A stretch of DNA of 56,722 nucleotides. Origin: an uncultured Oscillospiraceae bacterium (lineage in GTDB: Bacteria; Bacillota; Clostridia; Oscillospirales; Oscillospiraceae). The notes under the pieces were generated by a model. The model was given only the letters and a program-made list of their open reading frames with translations. It was not told where the DNA came from and did not search any database. Position numbers and translations under genes: made by a program. Below, piece by piece: positions 45,486 to 53,910 of this stretch (positions are counted from its first letter, which is position 1; each line of letters opens with the position of its first letter). The stretch lies in NCBI GenBank assembly GCA_944385125.1, contig CALWVZ010000006.1, positions 1 through 56,722 on the forward strand, read 5' to 3'.

Positions 45486-45981
45486 ATGCTCCGTCCTCAT
45501 TTATTGGGGTCTCGGACTTAAAATGCACCTGGCCGCCATCCCTAGAAAAGCAGATAAAGCAGTCTTGGGGCTGGTCGTTTTCATCGTAAAACCTAAAGCT
45601 GATCTCTCCGTCCCCCAGATATCGAAGCTCCGGCGGGCTGCAGGGCGGAGCTTCCAGTCCGCAGAACTGGCAGCAGCCGTCTTTGTCCATAAAGGCCAAC
45701 CTTAAATTATCGCTTTCCCTGTCCCTAAACATCACAACTCCTACCAGTTCATAGGCCCCGTCCGATGCGGGTACAGAGGCTATCACTTCTTCAGCCTGGT
45801 TTTCACTCAGGAAGACTGCGTTGATCTCTTCCTCAGTCCACTGGAGCTCAGGAGAAGCCGCCGTTTCCGCCGCCTCGGTATTATCTGTCCTTTTCTGATT
45901 TTTGGAGTCCTTAACGCCATAGCAGCCGACCAGGAGCAAGGCCGCTACCAGAATAAAGACAGCGCTTCCTCTTGATTTCAT
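45484..45981 (-). CDS. putative lipoprotein of unknown function
   Basis: 165 residues. Lipobox LLVGC at about residue 20, a short polar linker, then a compact domain with four cysteines (CCQFC and PPC, DCFICF) that could form disulfides outside. I do not recognise a family. The next gene in the same direction upstream is another lipoprotein (46003-46614) with a gap of 21 nt, so the two are probably one transcript. Confidence 0.7.
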   Translation of the reverse strand: MKSRGSAVFILVAALLLVGCYGVKDSKNQKRTDNTEAAETAASPELQWTEEEINAVFLSENQAEEVIASVPASDGAYELVGVVMFRDRESDNLRLAFMDKDGCCQFCGLEAPPCSPPELRYLGDGEISFRFYDENDQPQDCFICFSRDGGQVHFKSETPINEDGA

Positions 45982-46002
45982 TTTTTCCCCTTTCCGGCCA
46001 TT

Positions 46003-46614
46003 TCAGGACAGTGCTTCCTGACTGAAGCAGGCGGTGACGGCAAATACGCCCTCATAGCCCAGCTTCTCGTATTCCTCCGGGTACTTAAAATATTCAGGGT
46101 CGTAGGATATGACTTCATTTTTATCCGTAAAGGTCTGTATCACCAAAGCTATCTCTTCTTCATATTCTATTTCTCTACGCTGAGGCAGATAGGCGGTGGT
46201 ACGACCCATACCCTCCAACTTCTCATCCGGCTCGCTGCTGCCGGTGCTGGCGTTGAAGCCGGACTGGGTCTGCACAGCGATACGACAGCCCGCCGCAATG
46301 TCCTCAAAGCCCAAGGCTATGCGTCCGCTGCCCTCATCCAGGCGCTGACCGTCCATGAACTGCGCTTTCCATTCTCCGTTTTCCAGCTTCCAGCCTGTTA
46401 TCGTCAGGCTACGGACACTGTCATCGGCCGAAAAGTCGAATATTGTCTGGCCCTCCAGGCCTCCCAGCAGCTGAGCCATTTTCTTTTCATCCTCATTCAG
46501 CTGGGCAGGTTCAATGTACATCTCCGGCTCCTGTGCTTGCGGCACATCTCCGGCACAGGCGGAGATGCCTAGGGCAAGGATAATGACAAGTAACAGCGCA
46601 GTAAGTTTCTTCAT
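46003..46614 (-). CDS. putative lipoprotein of unknown function
   Basis: 203 residues from MKKLTALLL (GGGAG 7 nt upstream). The signal peptide ends in the lipobox GISAC (Cys about residue 20). The mature part is acidic, without recognisable motifs. An open extension to 46641 is not needed. Upstream gene of the pair with 45484-45981. Confidence 0.7.
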   Translation of the reverse strand: MKKLTALLLVIILALGISACAGDVPQAQEPEMYIEPAQLNEDEKKMAQLLGGLEGQTIFDFSADDSVRSLTITGWKLENGEWKAQFMDGQRLDEGSGRIALGFEDIAAGCRIAVQTQSGFNASTGSSEPDEKLEGMGRTTAYLPQRREIEYEEEIALVIQTFTDKNEVISYDPEYFKYPEEYEKLGYEGVFAVTACFSQEALS

Positions 46615-46719
46615 TTGCAGTCTCCCTTTTTGGCCTGGCATACATGCCCCTTTTATTTATTATATCACGGTCTGCGTGCTGCCGCAAGGGCATCCGGCCT
46701 CATAGTCTCCCTCTGCCTC

Positions 46720-47301
46720 TCACATGAACAGTGACACTGCACAGTAAACCAACAGCAACGCCATGACGGTGTTCACCAGCTTTGCGTGGCGGGAGAAAAG
46801 CAATCTGAACGCCGAGCCGAAGGCCGACCAGCACAGGGTAAACACAAAGCCAATAAAGGCCAGCAGCAGGGCAAAGCCCGCCAGAGTCAGGACCTGTCCC
46901 TGATATATAGGCAAGATATAGGCCTCCATGGACATTATGCCGTATATGTAGATCTTGGCGTTGACAAACTGCAAAAACAGCCCGGAGAGGAAGCCCTCTC
47001 CGGCCCGGCCCTCCTGGATGTCGCCGCTGCTGCGGAAGGTCTCCCAGGCCAGATACAGCATATAGGCCGCCCCCAGCAGCAGCATGGGCAGCCTTATCTT
47101 TGGTATCAGCGTCCCCAGCAGTTCACACAGGGCCGTACACAAGAGCATTACTATGGAAAAGCCGGTCCATATGCCCAGGTTGAAAGGCAGGGCCGCCCTG
47201 AAGCCCTTTCTGGCCCCGTTAGTCATAGACATGATGTTGTTTGGCCCCGGAGTGGCCGCCGTTATCACGGCGTAGGTGAGAAAAGAAAACCAGTTGAACA
47301 T
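46720..47301 (-). CDS. LysE/RhtB-family amino acid exporter
   Basis: 193 residues with six predicted membrane segments. Family opening ATPGPNNIMSM at about 17-27 and the following GARKGFRAALPFNLGIW are typical of LysE/RhtB exporters. The YfiK/CysO branch and related exporters are the closest style; the exported amino acid is not certain. Start chosen at 47301 (MFNWF), with GGAGG 8 nt upstream. Divergent from an XRE-cupin regulator, a common pairing for such exporters. Confidence 0.9.
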   Translation of the reverse strand: MFNWFSFLTYAVITAATPGPNNIMSMTNGARKGFRAALPFNLGIWTGFSIVMLLCTALCELLGTLIPKIRLPMLLLGAAYMLYLAWETFRSSGDIQEGRAGEGFLSGLFLQFVNAKIYIYGIMSMEAYILPIYQGQVLTLAGFALLLAFIGFVFTLCWSAFGSAFRLLFSRHAKLVNTVMALLLVYCAVSLFM

Positions 47302-47365
47302 TGACAAAACCTCCCGCTCATGTTAGCATAATGCAACAATAGTACAGTATATTGTTTTCTTGTAT

Positions 47366-47394
47366 ATAATACTATTAGTCCGATATATTGTCAA
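47366..47394 (-). promoter_or_regulatory. lysE promoter with overlapping dyad
   Basis: TTGACA (47394-47389), spacer 17 bp, TATTAT (47371-47366) on the minus strand. The -35 lies in a dyad GATATaTTG/CAATATC (47382-47398), a probable operator. A plus-strand TATAAT at 47365-47370 overlaps the lysE -10 back to back, so the two promoters compete. Confidence 0.7.
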
Positions 47395-47412
47395 TATCCG
47401 GGAGGTAATAAA

Positions 47413-47964
47413 ATGGATGTCACCGGCGCCGTGGCCGCCAACGCCAGGGAGATACGGGAGAGTAAGGGCCTGACCCTGGACAGGGCCGCCGCCCTCACCG
47501 GGGTCTCCCGCAGCATGCTGGCCCAGATTGAAAAGGGGGAGGTCAACCCCACCATCTCCGTGCTGTGGAAGATAGCCACGGGCTACAAGGTCTCCTTCAC
47601 CTCCCTGGTGGAAAACCGAAATAATGCCGCCTCAATCCTGCGGGAGTCGGACTCCCAGCCTCTTGAGGAGGACGGGGGCCGCTACCTGAACTATCCCCTC
47701 TTCCCCTTTAACGAGAGCCGCCTCTTTGAGACCTACCGCATAGTGATAAAGGCCGGGGGCTCCCTCAGCGCCCAGGCCCACCTGAAAGGGGCAGAGGAAT
47801 ACATCACCGTCTTTTCCGGCCGGGTGGAGATATACGCCGGGGAAGAGAGCTTCCTGCTCTCCAAGGGGGACTCCATACGCTTTGCCGCCGACCAGCCCCA
47901 CGGCTATAAAAACGCCGGGGAGGACACGGCGGAGCTGAGCATGATAATATATTACAAACCATAA
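47413..47964 (+). CDS. XRE-family regulator with cupin domain
   Basis: 183 residues. N-terminal HTH (residues 8-62): REIRESKGLTLDRAAALTGVSRSMLAQIEKGE. C-terminal cupin (about 105-180): GAEEYITVFSGRVEIYAGEESFLLSKGDSIRFAADQPHGYKN, a likely small-ligand sensor. Members often control an adjacent amino acid exporter, here the divergent LysE gene. GGGAGG lies 8 nt before the ATG. Confidence 0.93.
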   Translation: MDVTGAVAANAREIRESKGLTLDRAAALTGVSRSMLAQIEKGEVNPTISVLWKIATGYKVSFTSLVENRNNAASILRESDSQPLEEDGGRYLNYPLFPFNESRLFETYRIVIKAGGSLSAQAHLKGAEEYITVFSGRVEIYAGEESFLLSKGDSIRFAADQPHGYKNAGEDTAELSMIIYYKP

Positions 47965-47973
47965 AATACCTGT

Positions 47974-48004
47974 GAAAAAACCGGCCTCTGAGGGCCGGTT
48001 TTTC
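47974..48004 (+). terminator. intrinsic terminator after XRE-cupin gene
   Basis: AAAAACCGGCC pairs with GGCCGGTTTTT, loop TCTGAG, with a T-run. Confidence 0.85.
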
Positions 48005-48152
48005 ATAGGTATTTCAGCCTGTCTTTTTCCCGAAGGGCACAAAGAACAGCAGGCGCAAGGCCGCTGAAAGCATATCCGGCCGGCGGCAAGGCAGTATACG
48101 GGAACTCTCCACCAGGTTTTTTCACGTTAATGCCCCTTATTCTAAACCCCTT

Positions 48153-48761
48153 TTATCTGAAAACTTTCCAGCCCTTGGGGGGTGCGGAGATGTAGCCGCT
48201 GCCTTTGAGCAGGAAGCGCCAGGGGTAGTCCGCCGCCTCCCCGGCATAGTCGATGTTTATCCTCTTGTCGGTGCAGACCTCCGGCTCCGGCCCCTCCACA
48301 GTCTCTATATACAGCTCCTCGCCGCAGAGATCCATACCGTAGTGCTCCATGCCTATGCCCAGGGCTTGGCAGAGATTCCCCGGCCCCCGGCAAAGTTTTG
48401 CGGCATCCTCCGTTCCCCGGCGCTGCATCATCAGCTCCAGGCCCTCTGCCGGCTCCAGGGCCCGTATCAGTATGGCCTCCGGCCTCTCCTCCGCTGCGGC
48501 CACCACGTTCATGCAGCTGTGCAGGCCGTATATCCGGTACACATAGGCAAAGCCCCCGGGACCGTACTGAACGGCGGTGCGCTTGGTGCGCCGGGCCCTG
48601 TAGGCATGGGAGCCGGCATCCTCCGGGCCGATATAGGCCTCCGTCTCCACGATAATCCCGGCAGTCAGCCCCTCCCGGCTCCGGTGCACCAGCTTCTTGC
48701 CGATAAGCTCCCGGGCCACCGTCAGGCCGTCCCTCAGATAGAAATCCCGCTCCAGCTTCAT
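48153..48761 (-). CDS. mpg: 3-methyladenine DNA glycosylase (AAG/MPG type)
   Basis: Removes alkylated and deaminated purines from DNA. 202 residues, standard length. Family motifs: VETEAYIGPEDAGSHAYRARRTKR with the catalytic Glu, FAYVYRIYGLHSCMNVV, AILIRALEP and LCRGPGNLCQALGI. The gene is alone, with no clear terminator or shared operon. Confidence 0.93.
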   Translation of the reverse strand: MKLERDFYLRDGLTVARELIGKKLVHRSREGLTAGIIVETEAYIGPEDAGSHAYRARRTKRTAVQYGPGGFAYVYRIYGLHSCMNVVAAAEERPEAILIRALEPAEGLELMMQRRGTEDAAKLCRGPGNLCQALGIGMEHYGMDLCGEELYIETVEGPEPEVCTDKRINIDYAGEAADYPWRFLLKGSGYISAPPKGWKVFR

Positions 48762-48931
48762 TCCAGGCTCCCCCCGCCTTTCCCCTCCGTACCCGGCTTT
48801 CCGCCGGGTAAATTTTTCATCTTTGATACAGGATATACGATATCCCCGGCAAAAGCAAGGGCGGCACCGGCAGCAATTTCTGTAAAAGAAAAAAATTTAC
48901 ATTGTTTTTCTCCCTTTTTCACAACATTGCG

Positions 48932-48960
48932 TTGACAGGCTTCCCGCCGTATGCTACACT
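48932..48960 (+). promoter_or_regulatory. promoter of aminotransferase-aldolase-kinase operon
   Basis: TTGACA, spacer 17 bp, TACACT on the plus strand. The -10 is imperfect (4/6), consistent with a regulated promoter. Confidence 0.7.
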
Positions 48961-48970
48961 TTTTACAAGG

Positions 48971-48988
48971 TGTGAACGAATATTCACG
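48971..48988. promoter_or_regulatory. operator-like dyad
   Basis: GTGAA and TTCAC around CGAATA, 11 nt after the -10, at about the transcription start. A plausible site for the TetR protein encoded in the operon. Arms are only 5 bp, so confidence is low. Confidence 0.35.
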
Positions 48989-49035
48989 AGAGTATCCGTC
49001 AAAGACTATCATTAAAAGATTCAGGAGGTAACACC

Positions 49036-50520
49036 ATGGCTTACAACGGCTATGCCATTGACCAGTATCTGGATGCGGCGGAGGTCACCCGCCAGCTGGA
49101 CGAGCTTATTAAAAAGCCCGTATACTCCATCCGCAAGGATAAGCTGGAGGACTATGTCCAGCACTATTTTGAAGAGAAGTGCCCCAAGTCCAAGGCCATG
49201 ATAAGTGAGGCCAAAAAGGTCATCCCCGGCGGCGTGCAGCACAATCTGGCCTTCAACTACCCCTTCCCCATAGTCATCACCAAGGCCGAGGGGGCCAAGC
49301 TCTATGACCTGGACGGCAACTGGTACTACGATCTGCTCCAGGCCGGCGGCCCCACCATCATCGGCAGCAACAGGCCCGCCGTGCGGGAGAAGGTCATTGA
49401 GCTGCTCAACACCTGCGGCCCCTCCACCGGGCTTTTCCATGAGTTCGAGTACAAGCTGGCTAAGAAGATATCCGATATGGTGCCCTCGGTGGAGATGTTC
49501 CGCATGCTGGGCTCCGGCACCGAGGCCTGCATGTGCGCCGCCAGGATAGCCCGGCTGAAGACCGGGCACAAGAATATCCTGAAGATGGGCGGAGCCTACC
49601 ACGGCTGGTCCGACCAGCTGGCCTACGGCATAAGGGTCCCCGGCACCAAGGGCCTGCTGTCCAAGGGCGTGCCCAACTTCGTCTTCAAGCACACCGACGA
49701 GTTCTTCCCCAACGACCTGGAGGACCTGGAGCGCAAATTAAAGGCCAACCGCCTCAGCGGCGGCACCGCCGCCGTGTTCATCGAGCCCGTTGGCCCGGAG
49801 AGCGGCACCCGCCCGGTGAGCCGGGAGTTCATCCGGGGAGCCGCCAAGCTCACCAGGGACTATGGCGCCCTGCTCATCTTCGACGAGGTGGTGACGGGCT
49901 TCCGCATAGGCACCGGCGGCGCCCAGGGCTACTTCGGGGTGGACCCGGACCTGACCATCTTCGGCAAGATAGTTGCCGGCGGCTACCCCGGCGCCGGCGG
50001 CATCGGCGGCCACGCCGACTGCATGGCCCATCTGGGAGCCGGGCTGGACTCCTCCGGCAAGAAGGTCTCCAAGGCCATGTGCGGCGGCACCCTGGCCGCC
50101 ACCCCCATCTCCTGCGTGGCCGGTTACTACACCCTCTGCGAGATAGAGCGCACCAACGCCTGCGATGTGGCGGGCCGCATGGGCGACCGGCTCACCAAGG
50201 GCCTGCAGGAGCTGATAGCCAAGTACTCCCTGCCCTTCGTGGCCTTCAACCAGGGCTCCATCTGCCATCTGGACAGCGTGGGCACCATGCACTTCGTGGT
50301 GGACTGGAAAAAGCCCTGGACCATCCCCGGCATCCTTAAGGAGACCGGCATCCGCCAAAAGGAGATGGAGCACATAGGCGCAGCCTACATGGCCGAGGGC
50401 CTGGTCACCCTGGCCGGCTCCCGCCTCTACACCAGCGCCGCCTACACCGAGGAGATGATAGACGACGTGCTCAGCCGCTTTGACCGGGTCTTTGCCAACT
50501 GCGGCCGGGTGGAGGTGTGA
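49036..50520 (+). CDS. class III PLP aminotransferase, glutamate-1-semialdehyde mutase-like
   Basis: 494 residues. PLP enzyme of the subgroup II/III aminotransferase type: GSGTEACMCAARIAR cofactor loop, IFDEVVTGFR, and the Schiff-base Lys at residue 311 in IFGKIVAGGYPGAGG. Glutamate-1-semialdehyde aminomutases are about 430 residues; this one has an N-terminal extension of about 50. Heme genes do not lie near it; aldolase and FGGY kinase do, so it probably acts on an amino or keto sugar intermediate instead of in heme synthesis. First gene of the operon with a CAGGAGG ribosome site. Confidence 0.85.
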   Translation: MAYNGYAIDQYLDAAEVTRQLDELIKKPVYSIRKDKLEDYVQHYFEEKCPKSKAMISEAKKVIPGGVQHNLAFNYPFPIVITKAEGAKLYDLDGNWYYDLLQAGGPTIIGSNRPAVREKVIELLNTCGPSTGLFHEFEYKLAKKISDMVPSVEMFRMLGSGTEACMCAARIARLKTGHKNILKMGGAYHGWSDQLAYGIRVPGTKGLLSKGVPNFVFKHTDEFFPNDLEDLERKLKANRLSGGTAAVFIEPVGPESGTRPVSREFIRGAAKLTRDYGALLIFDEVVTGFRIGTGGAQGYFGVDPDLTIFGKIVAGGYPGAGGIGGHADCMAHLGAGLDSSGKKVSKAMCGGTLAATPISCVAGYYTLCEIERTNACDVAGRMGDRLTKGLQELIAKYSLPFVAFNQGSICHLDSVGTMHFVVDWKKPWTIPGILKETGIRQKEMEHIGAAYMAEGLVTLAGSRLYTSAAYTEEMIDDVLSRFDRVFANCGRVEV

Positions 50521-50522
50521 GC

Positions 50523-51638
50523 ATGTACTACAGCGAGGCCCAGGCCCGGGACCTGGTGGTCCGGGCAGGCCACATGCTCCGGGAAAAAGGCCTGGTGGAG
50601 CGCACCTGGGGCAACATCAGCGCCCGCATCTCGGAAACCCGCTTTGTCATCACCCCCAGCGGTCTGGCCTATGAGACCATGAGGCCGGAGCATCTGGCGG
50701 TCTATGACTATGCCCACGGCAGCTGGCATGGGCCCTATAAGCCCTCCAGCGAGAAGGGCATCCACGCCGACGCCTACCGTCTCAGGCCGGAGGTATCCTT
50801 TGTAATACACACTCACCAGGACATGGCCAGCATCTGCGGCATCAAGGGCGAAGCTCTGGAGGCCGGGGAGGCCCTGCCGCTTGGCCCGGTACCCTGCGCC
50901 GCCTACGGCCTGTCCTCCACCAAGAAGCTGCGCCGGGCGGTGGCAAAGGAGCTGGAGTCCAATCCCCGGAGCAAGGCAATACTCATGCGCCGCCACGGCG
51001 TGCTGTGCCTGGGCGGGGATATGGAAGAGGCTTTCAGCCTGGCCGACAGGCTGGAAGAGGTCTGCGCCCGGCGCTTTGACTCCCTTGTGGAAAAGCCCCA
51101 GGCAACAGGCTCCGCCCCGGAGCTGGGGGACAGTTTCCGTGACGGGGACTACTTCAGCCTGAAGCTGGACGGCCGGGAGCGCAAGTGCAGCATCTATCGT
51201 AAAAACTCAGATGCCGCCGCAGAGCTCCACGCCGCCATATATAGAAATTCCCAGGCCCTGTGCATCCTTAACAGCCGGGACCCCTATGTCTGCCGGGTGA
51301 GCCGCAGTATCAAACGGCTGCGGCCCATGCTGGACGACCAGGCCCAGATAGCCGGAGCGGACATTCTCTCCGTCCCGGCAGAGCCGGACAAGGTCCTAAA
51401 GGCTCTGGAGGGGCGCAGCGCCCTGCTTTTGAGAGAGGGCGGAGCCCTGTGCATAGGTGAAGCCCCGGACGAGGCCAGGGCTGTGCTGCGGCTGCTGGAA
51501 AAGGGCTGCCGGGCCCAGGCCTATGCGGACGCTACAGGCGGCTGTCCCCCCCTGGCTTACGGGGACGCTCTGCTGCAAAGGCTTGTATATGTGAAGAAAT
51601 ATTCCAAGAAGAAGCGGCGGGGGCAAGGCCCATGCTGA
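50523..51638 (+). CDS. tandem class II aldolase/adducin protein
   Basis: 371 residues with two aldolase-like halves. The first half (1-190) is complete: Glu77 in KPSSEKGIH, the Zn histidines H96 and H98 in VIHTHQD, and H158 in RRHGV. The second half (about 210-365) repeats the pattern (ELHAAIYRNSQALCI) but the HTH site reads LNS, so it has lost its metal ligands and may be structural. Family members cleave phosphorylated sugars or decarboxylate. I chose ATG 50523 because GGAGG lies 7 nt upstream, inside the end of the previous gene; a GTG at 50517 overlaps it. Confidence 0.85.
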   Translation: MYYSEAQARDLVVRAGHMLREKGLVERTWGNISARISETRFVITPSGLAYETMRPEHLAVYDYAHGSWHGPYKPSSEKGIHADAYRLRPEVSFVIHTHQDMASICGIKGEALEAGEALPLGPVPCAAYGLSSTKKLRRAVAKELESNPRSKAILMRRHGVLCLGGDMEEAFSLADRLEEVCARRFDSLVEKPQATGSAPELGDSFRDGDYFSLKLDGRERKCSIYRKNSDAAAELHAAIYRNSQALCILNSRDPYVCRVSRSIKRLRPMLDDQAQIAGADILSVPAEPDKVLKALEGRSALLLREGGALCIGEAPDEARAVLRLLEKGCRAQAYADATGGCPPLAYGDALLQRLVYVKKYSKKKRRGQGPC

Positions 51639-52294
51639 AAAAACTCAGTACGGAAAAGCTTGAGGAGATATTGGAGACGGGCATAGAGCTCTTTGCCCAC
51701 AATGGGCTCCACGCCGCCTCCATGGCCTCCATAGCCCGGCAGGCCGGGGTGAGCGTGGGGGTGCTGTACAAATACTATGCCAACAAGGAAGATTTTTTCA
51801 TGGCCTGTCTGCGCCACAGCCTTAGCTCTCTGGAAAGCCTGCTTCAGGAGCTCACCTCCCGGGAGGACAAGCTGCTCAACTACAGCCGCCGGCTCATCCG
51901 GGCCCTTCAGGATTTTTCCGCCCTCCACCCCAGCCATATCCGGCTCTACCACCAGATAACATCTTCCAGCGGCGAGACTGCCCGGCAGCTGGCGGAGGAG
52001 ATAGAGGGCCTCAGCTCCCGGCTATACACCCGGCTCATAGCCCAGGGCCGGGAGACGGGGGCCCTGCGCCGGGACATGGACCCGGGGCTCTTCGCCTTTT
52101 TCTTTGACAATCTGCTTATGATGCTCCAGTTTTCCTACTGCTGCGACTATTACAAGGCCCGCATGGAGCTCTACTGCGGCGGCATGCCTGAGGACTCCGC
52201 TGTGGAGGAGCAGCTGCTGAGGTTTCTGGAGTCGGCCTTTACTTTTGAAAGAAGTCTGGTCCCCCACGGGGACCCCAGAGGTGAAAATGATTGA
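51632..52294 (+). CDS. TetR-family regulator
   Basis: 220 residues. HTH at the N terminus: HAASMASIARQAGVSVGVLYKYYANKEDFF, about residues 27-58, with the classic YKYYANKEDF helix. It overlaps the aldolase stop by 7 nt and the kinase start overlaps its own stop (TTGA). It sits inside the operon, so it is likely a local regulator responding to a pathway substrate, with the dyad at 48971-48988 as a candidate site. Confidence 0.9.
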   Translation: MLKKLSTEKLEEILETGIELFAHNGLHAASMASIARQAGVSVGVLYKYYANKEDFFMACLRHSLSSLESLLQELTSREDKLLNYSRRLIRALQDFSALHPSHIRLYHQITSSSGETARQLAEEIEGLSSRLYTRLIAQGRETGALRRDMDPGLFAFFFDNLLMMLQFSYCCDYYKARMELYCGGMPEDSAVEEQLLRFLESAFTFERSLVPHGDPRGEND

Positions 52295-53892
52295 CATACG
52301 TACTTGCATATGATATAGGTACAACAGGCGTAAAGACCTGCCTCTTCTCCGTAGGCGAGAGGATAGAGCTGCTCTCCAGCAGCCAGCAGGGCTACGGACT
52401 GTACATATTGCCCGACGGTGGGGCGGAACAGGACAGCGAGGAGTGGTGGCAGGCCATGTGCTCCACCACTAAGGAGCTGTTTTCAAAAGTCAATATAAGC
52501 CCCGCTCAGGTGGCCGGCATCTCCTTCTGCTCCCAGATGCAGGGTCTGGTGCTGGTGGACAGAGAGGGCAAACCTGTGCGCCGTCCCATGAGCTACATGG
52601 ACCAGCGGGCAAAGGAGGAGCTGCGCCGGGGCATCGCCTATGGCCTACAGGTGGCGGGAGCCAACGTCTTCAAGCTCCTCACCAGCCTGCGCCTTACCGG
52701 GGCCGTGTCCAGCAGCGTGAAGGACCCCCTGTGGAAATACAAGTGGGTCCAAGCCCACGAGCCGGAAAACTTCCGCCGGGTGTGGAAGTGGCTGGACGTG
52801 AAGGAATACCTTATCCTACGCTGTACCGGCGAGGCTGTGATGACCAGGGACAGCGCCTTCTCCACCTTCCTCTATGACACCCGCAAGGGCCGGGGCTGCT
52901 GGAGCGAAAAGCTCTGCTCCATGTTCGGGGTGGACATCTCCCACATGCCCCGGCTGGCGGAGGCCACGGAGCAGGTGGGCGCCCTCACCCACAGGGCCGC
53001 CTCAGAGCTGGGCCTTGCTCCCGGCACGCCGGTCTTCGGCGGCGGCGGGGACGCCTCCCTCATCGGCGTGGGCGCCGGGGCCACGGCCCTGGGCAGCACC
53101 CATCTCTACTGCGGCACCTCCGGCTGGGTCTCCACCGTCTGCGACCGGCAGCTGGTGGACGTCACCGCCATGATAGCCGCCATCGTCGGCCCCCAAAGCG
53201 GCCGCTACAACTACTTTGCCGAGATGGAGACGGCGGGCAAGTGCCTGGAATGGGTGAAGGACCACCTGGCTCTGGACGAGATAGGCATATATCTGAAGAA
53301 GCAGGATGTGGCGGAAAGCCAGGAGGCGGTGTACACCAGCCTTTACGACTACATGACGGAGACGGTGAAGAACGTCTCTCCCGGCTCCGGGGGTGTGATA
53401 TTCACCCCCTGGCTCCACGGCAACCGCTGCCCCTTCGAAGACCCCAGCGCTGCGGGGATGTTCTTCAACATCCGCCTGGACACCGGCAAGACAGAGATGA
53501 TAAACGCCGTTTTGGAGGGCACCTGCTTCCATCTGCGTTGGATGCTGGAGTGTCAGGACAGGAAGCTGAAGACCTCGGACTCGCTCCGCTTCGTGGGGGG
53601 AGGCGCCCTGTCCCCCGTCACCTGCCAGCGTCTGGCGGATATCACCGGGCGCAGGATAGAGGTGGTGGCCAGTCCACAAAACGTGGGCTCCGTGGGAGCC
53701 GCCGCCGTGGTGGCGGTGGGCCTGGGACTCATACCGGATCTGGACGTGGTGGGACCCTTTATCCCCGTCGCCGCCGCATATGAGCCGGATATGGGCAGGC
53801 ACAACGCCTATGAGCCCTACTACAGGGTCTTTAAAAACCTCTACAAATCCAACCGCAGCAATTTCCGCAGCCTGAATGACCTTCACACTTGA
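52291..53892 (+). CDS. FGGY-family carbohydrate kinase
   Basis: 533 residues, xylulokinase-like length. Phosphate-1 motif DIGTTGVKTCLF at 8-19, SYMDQRAKEE substrate loop, the catalytic Asp in GGGGDASLIGVGAG near 252, and VGGGALSP for ADP binding. Substrate choice in this family follows only from context; the neighbours suggest a novel sugar or polyol. The start is TTG, overlapping the tetR stop (TTGA); a GAGGTG site lies about 7 nt upstream. Confidence 0.88.
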   Translation: MTYVLAYDIGTTGVKTCLFSVGERIELLSSSQQGYGLYILPDGGAEQDSEEWWQAMCSTTKELFSKVNISPAQVAGISFCSQMQGLVLVDREGKPVRRPMSYMDQRAKEELRRGIAYGLQVAGANVFKLLTSLRLTGAVSSSVKDPLWKYKWVQAHEPENFRRVWKWLDVKEYLILRCTGEAVMTRDSAFSTFLYDTRKGRGCWSEKLCSMFGVDISHMPRLAEATEQVGALTHRAASELGLAPGTPVFGGGGDASLIGVGAGATALGSTHLYCGTSGWVSTVCDRQLVDVTAMIAAIVGPQSGRYNYFAEMETAGKCLEWVKDHLALDEIGIYLKKQDVAESQEAVYTSLYDYMTETVKNVSPGSGGVIFTPWLHGNRCPFEDPSAAGMFFNIRLDTGKTEMINAVLEGTCFHLRWMLECQDRKLKTSDSLRFVGGGALSPVTCQRLADITGRRIEVVASPQNVGSVGAAAVVAVGLGLIPDLDVVGPFIPVAAAYEPDMGRHNAYEPYYRVFKNLYKSNRSNFRSLNDLHT

Positions 53893-53910
53893 TTTACAGG
53901 AGGGACCTGC

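Noticed and set aside
49036-50520. Heme biosynthesis gene hemL
   Set aside because: It resembles glutamate-1-semialdehyde aminomutase, but it is longer and lies with aldolase and sugar kinase genes, not heme genes.
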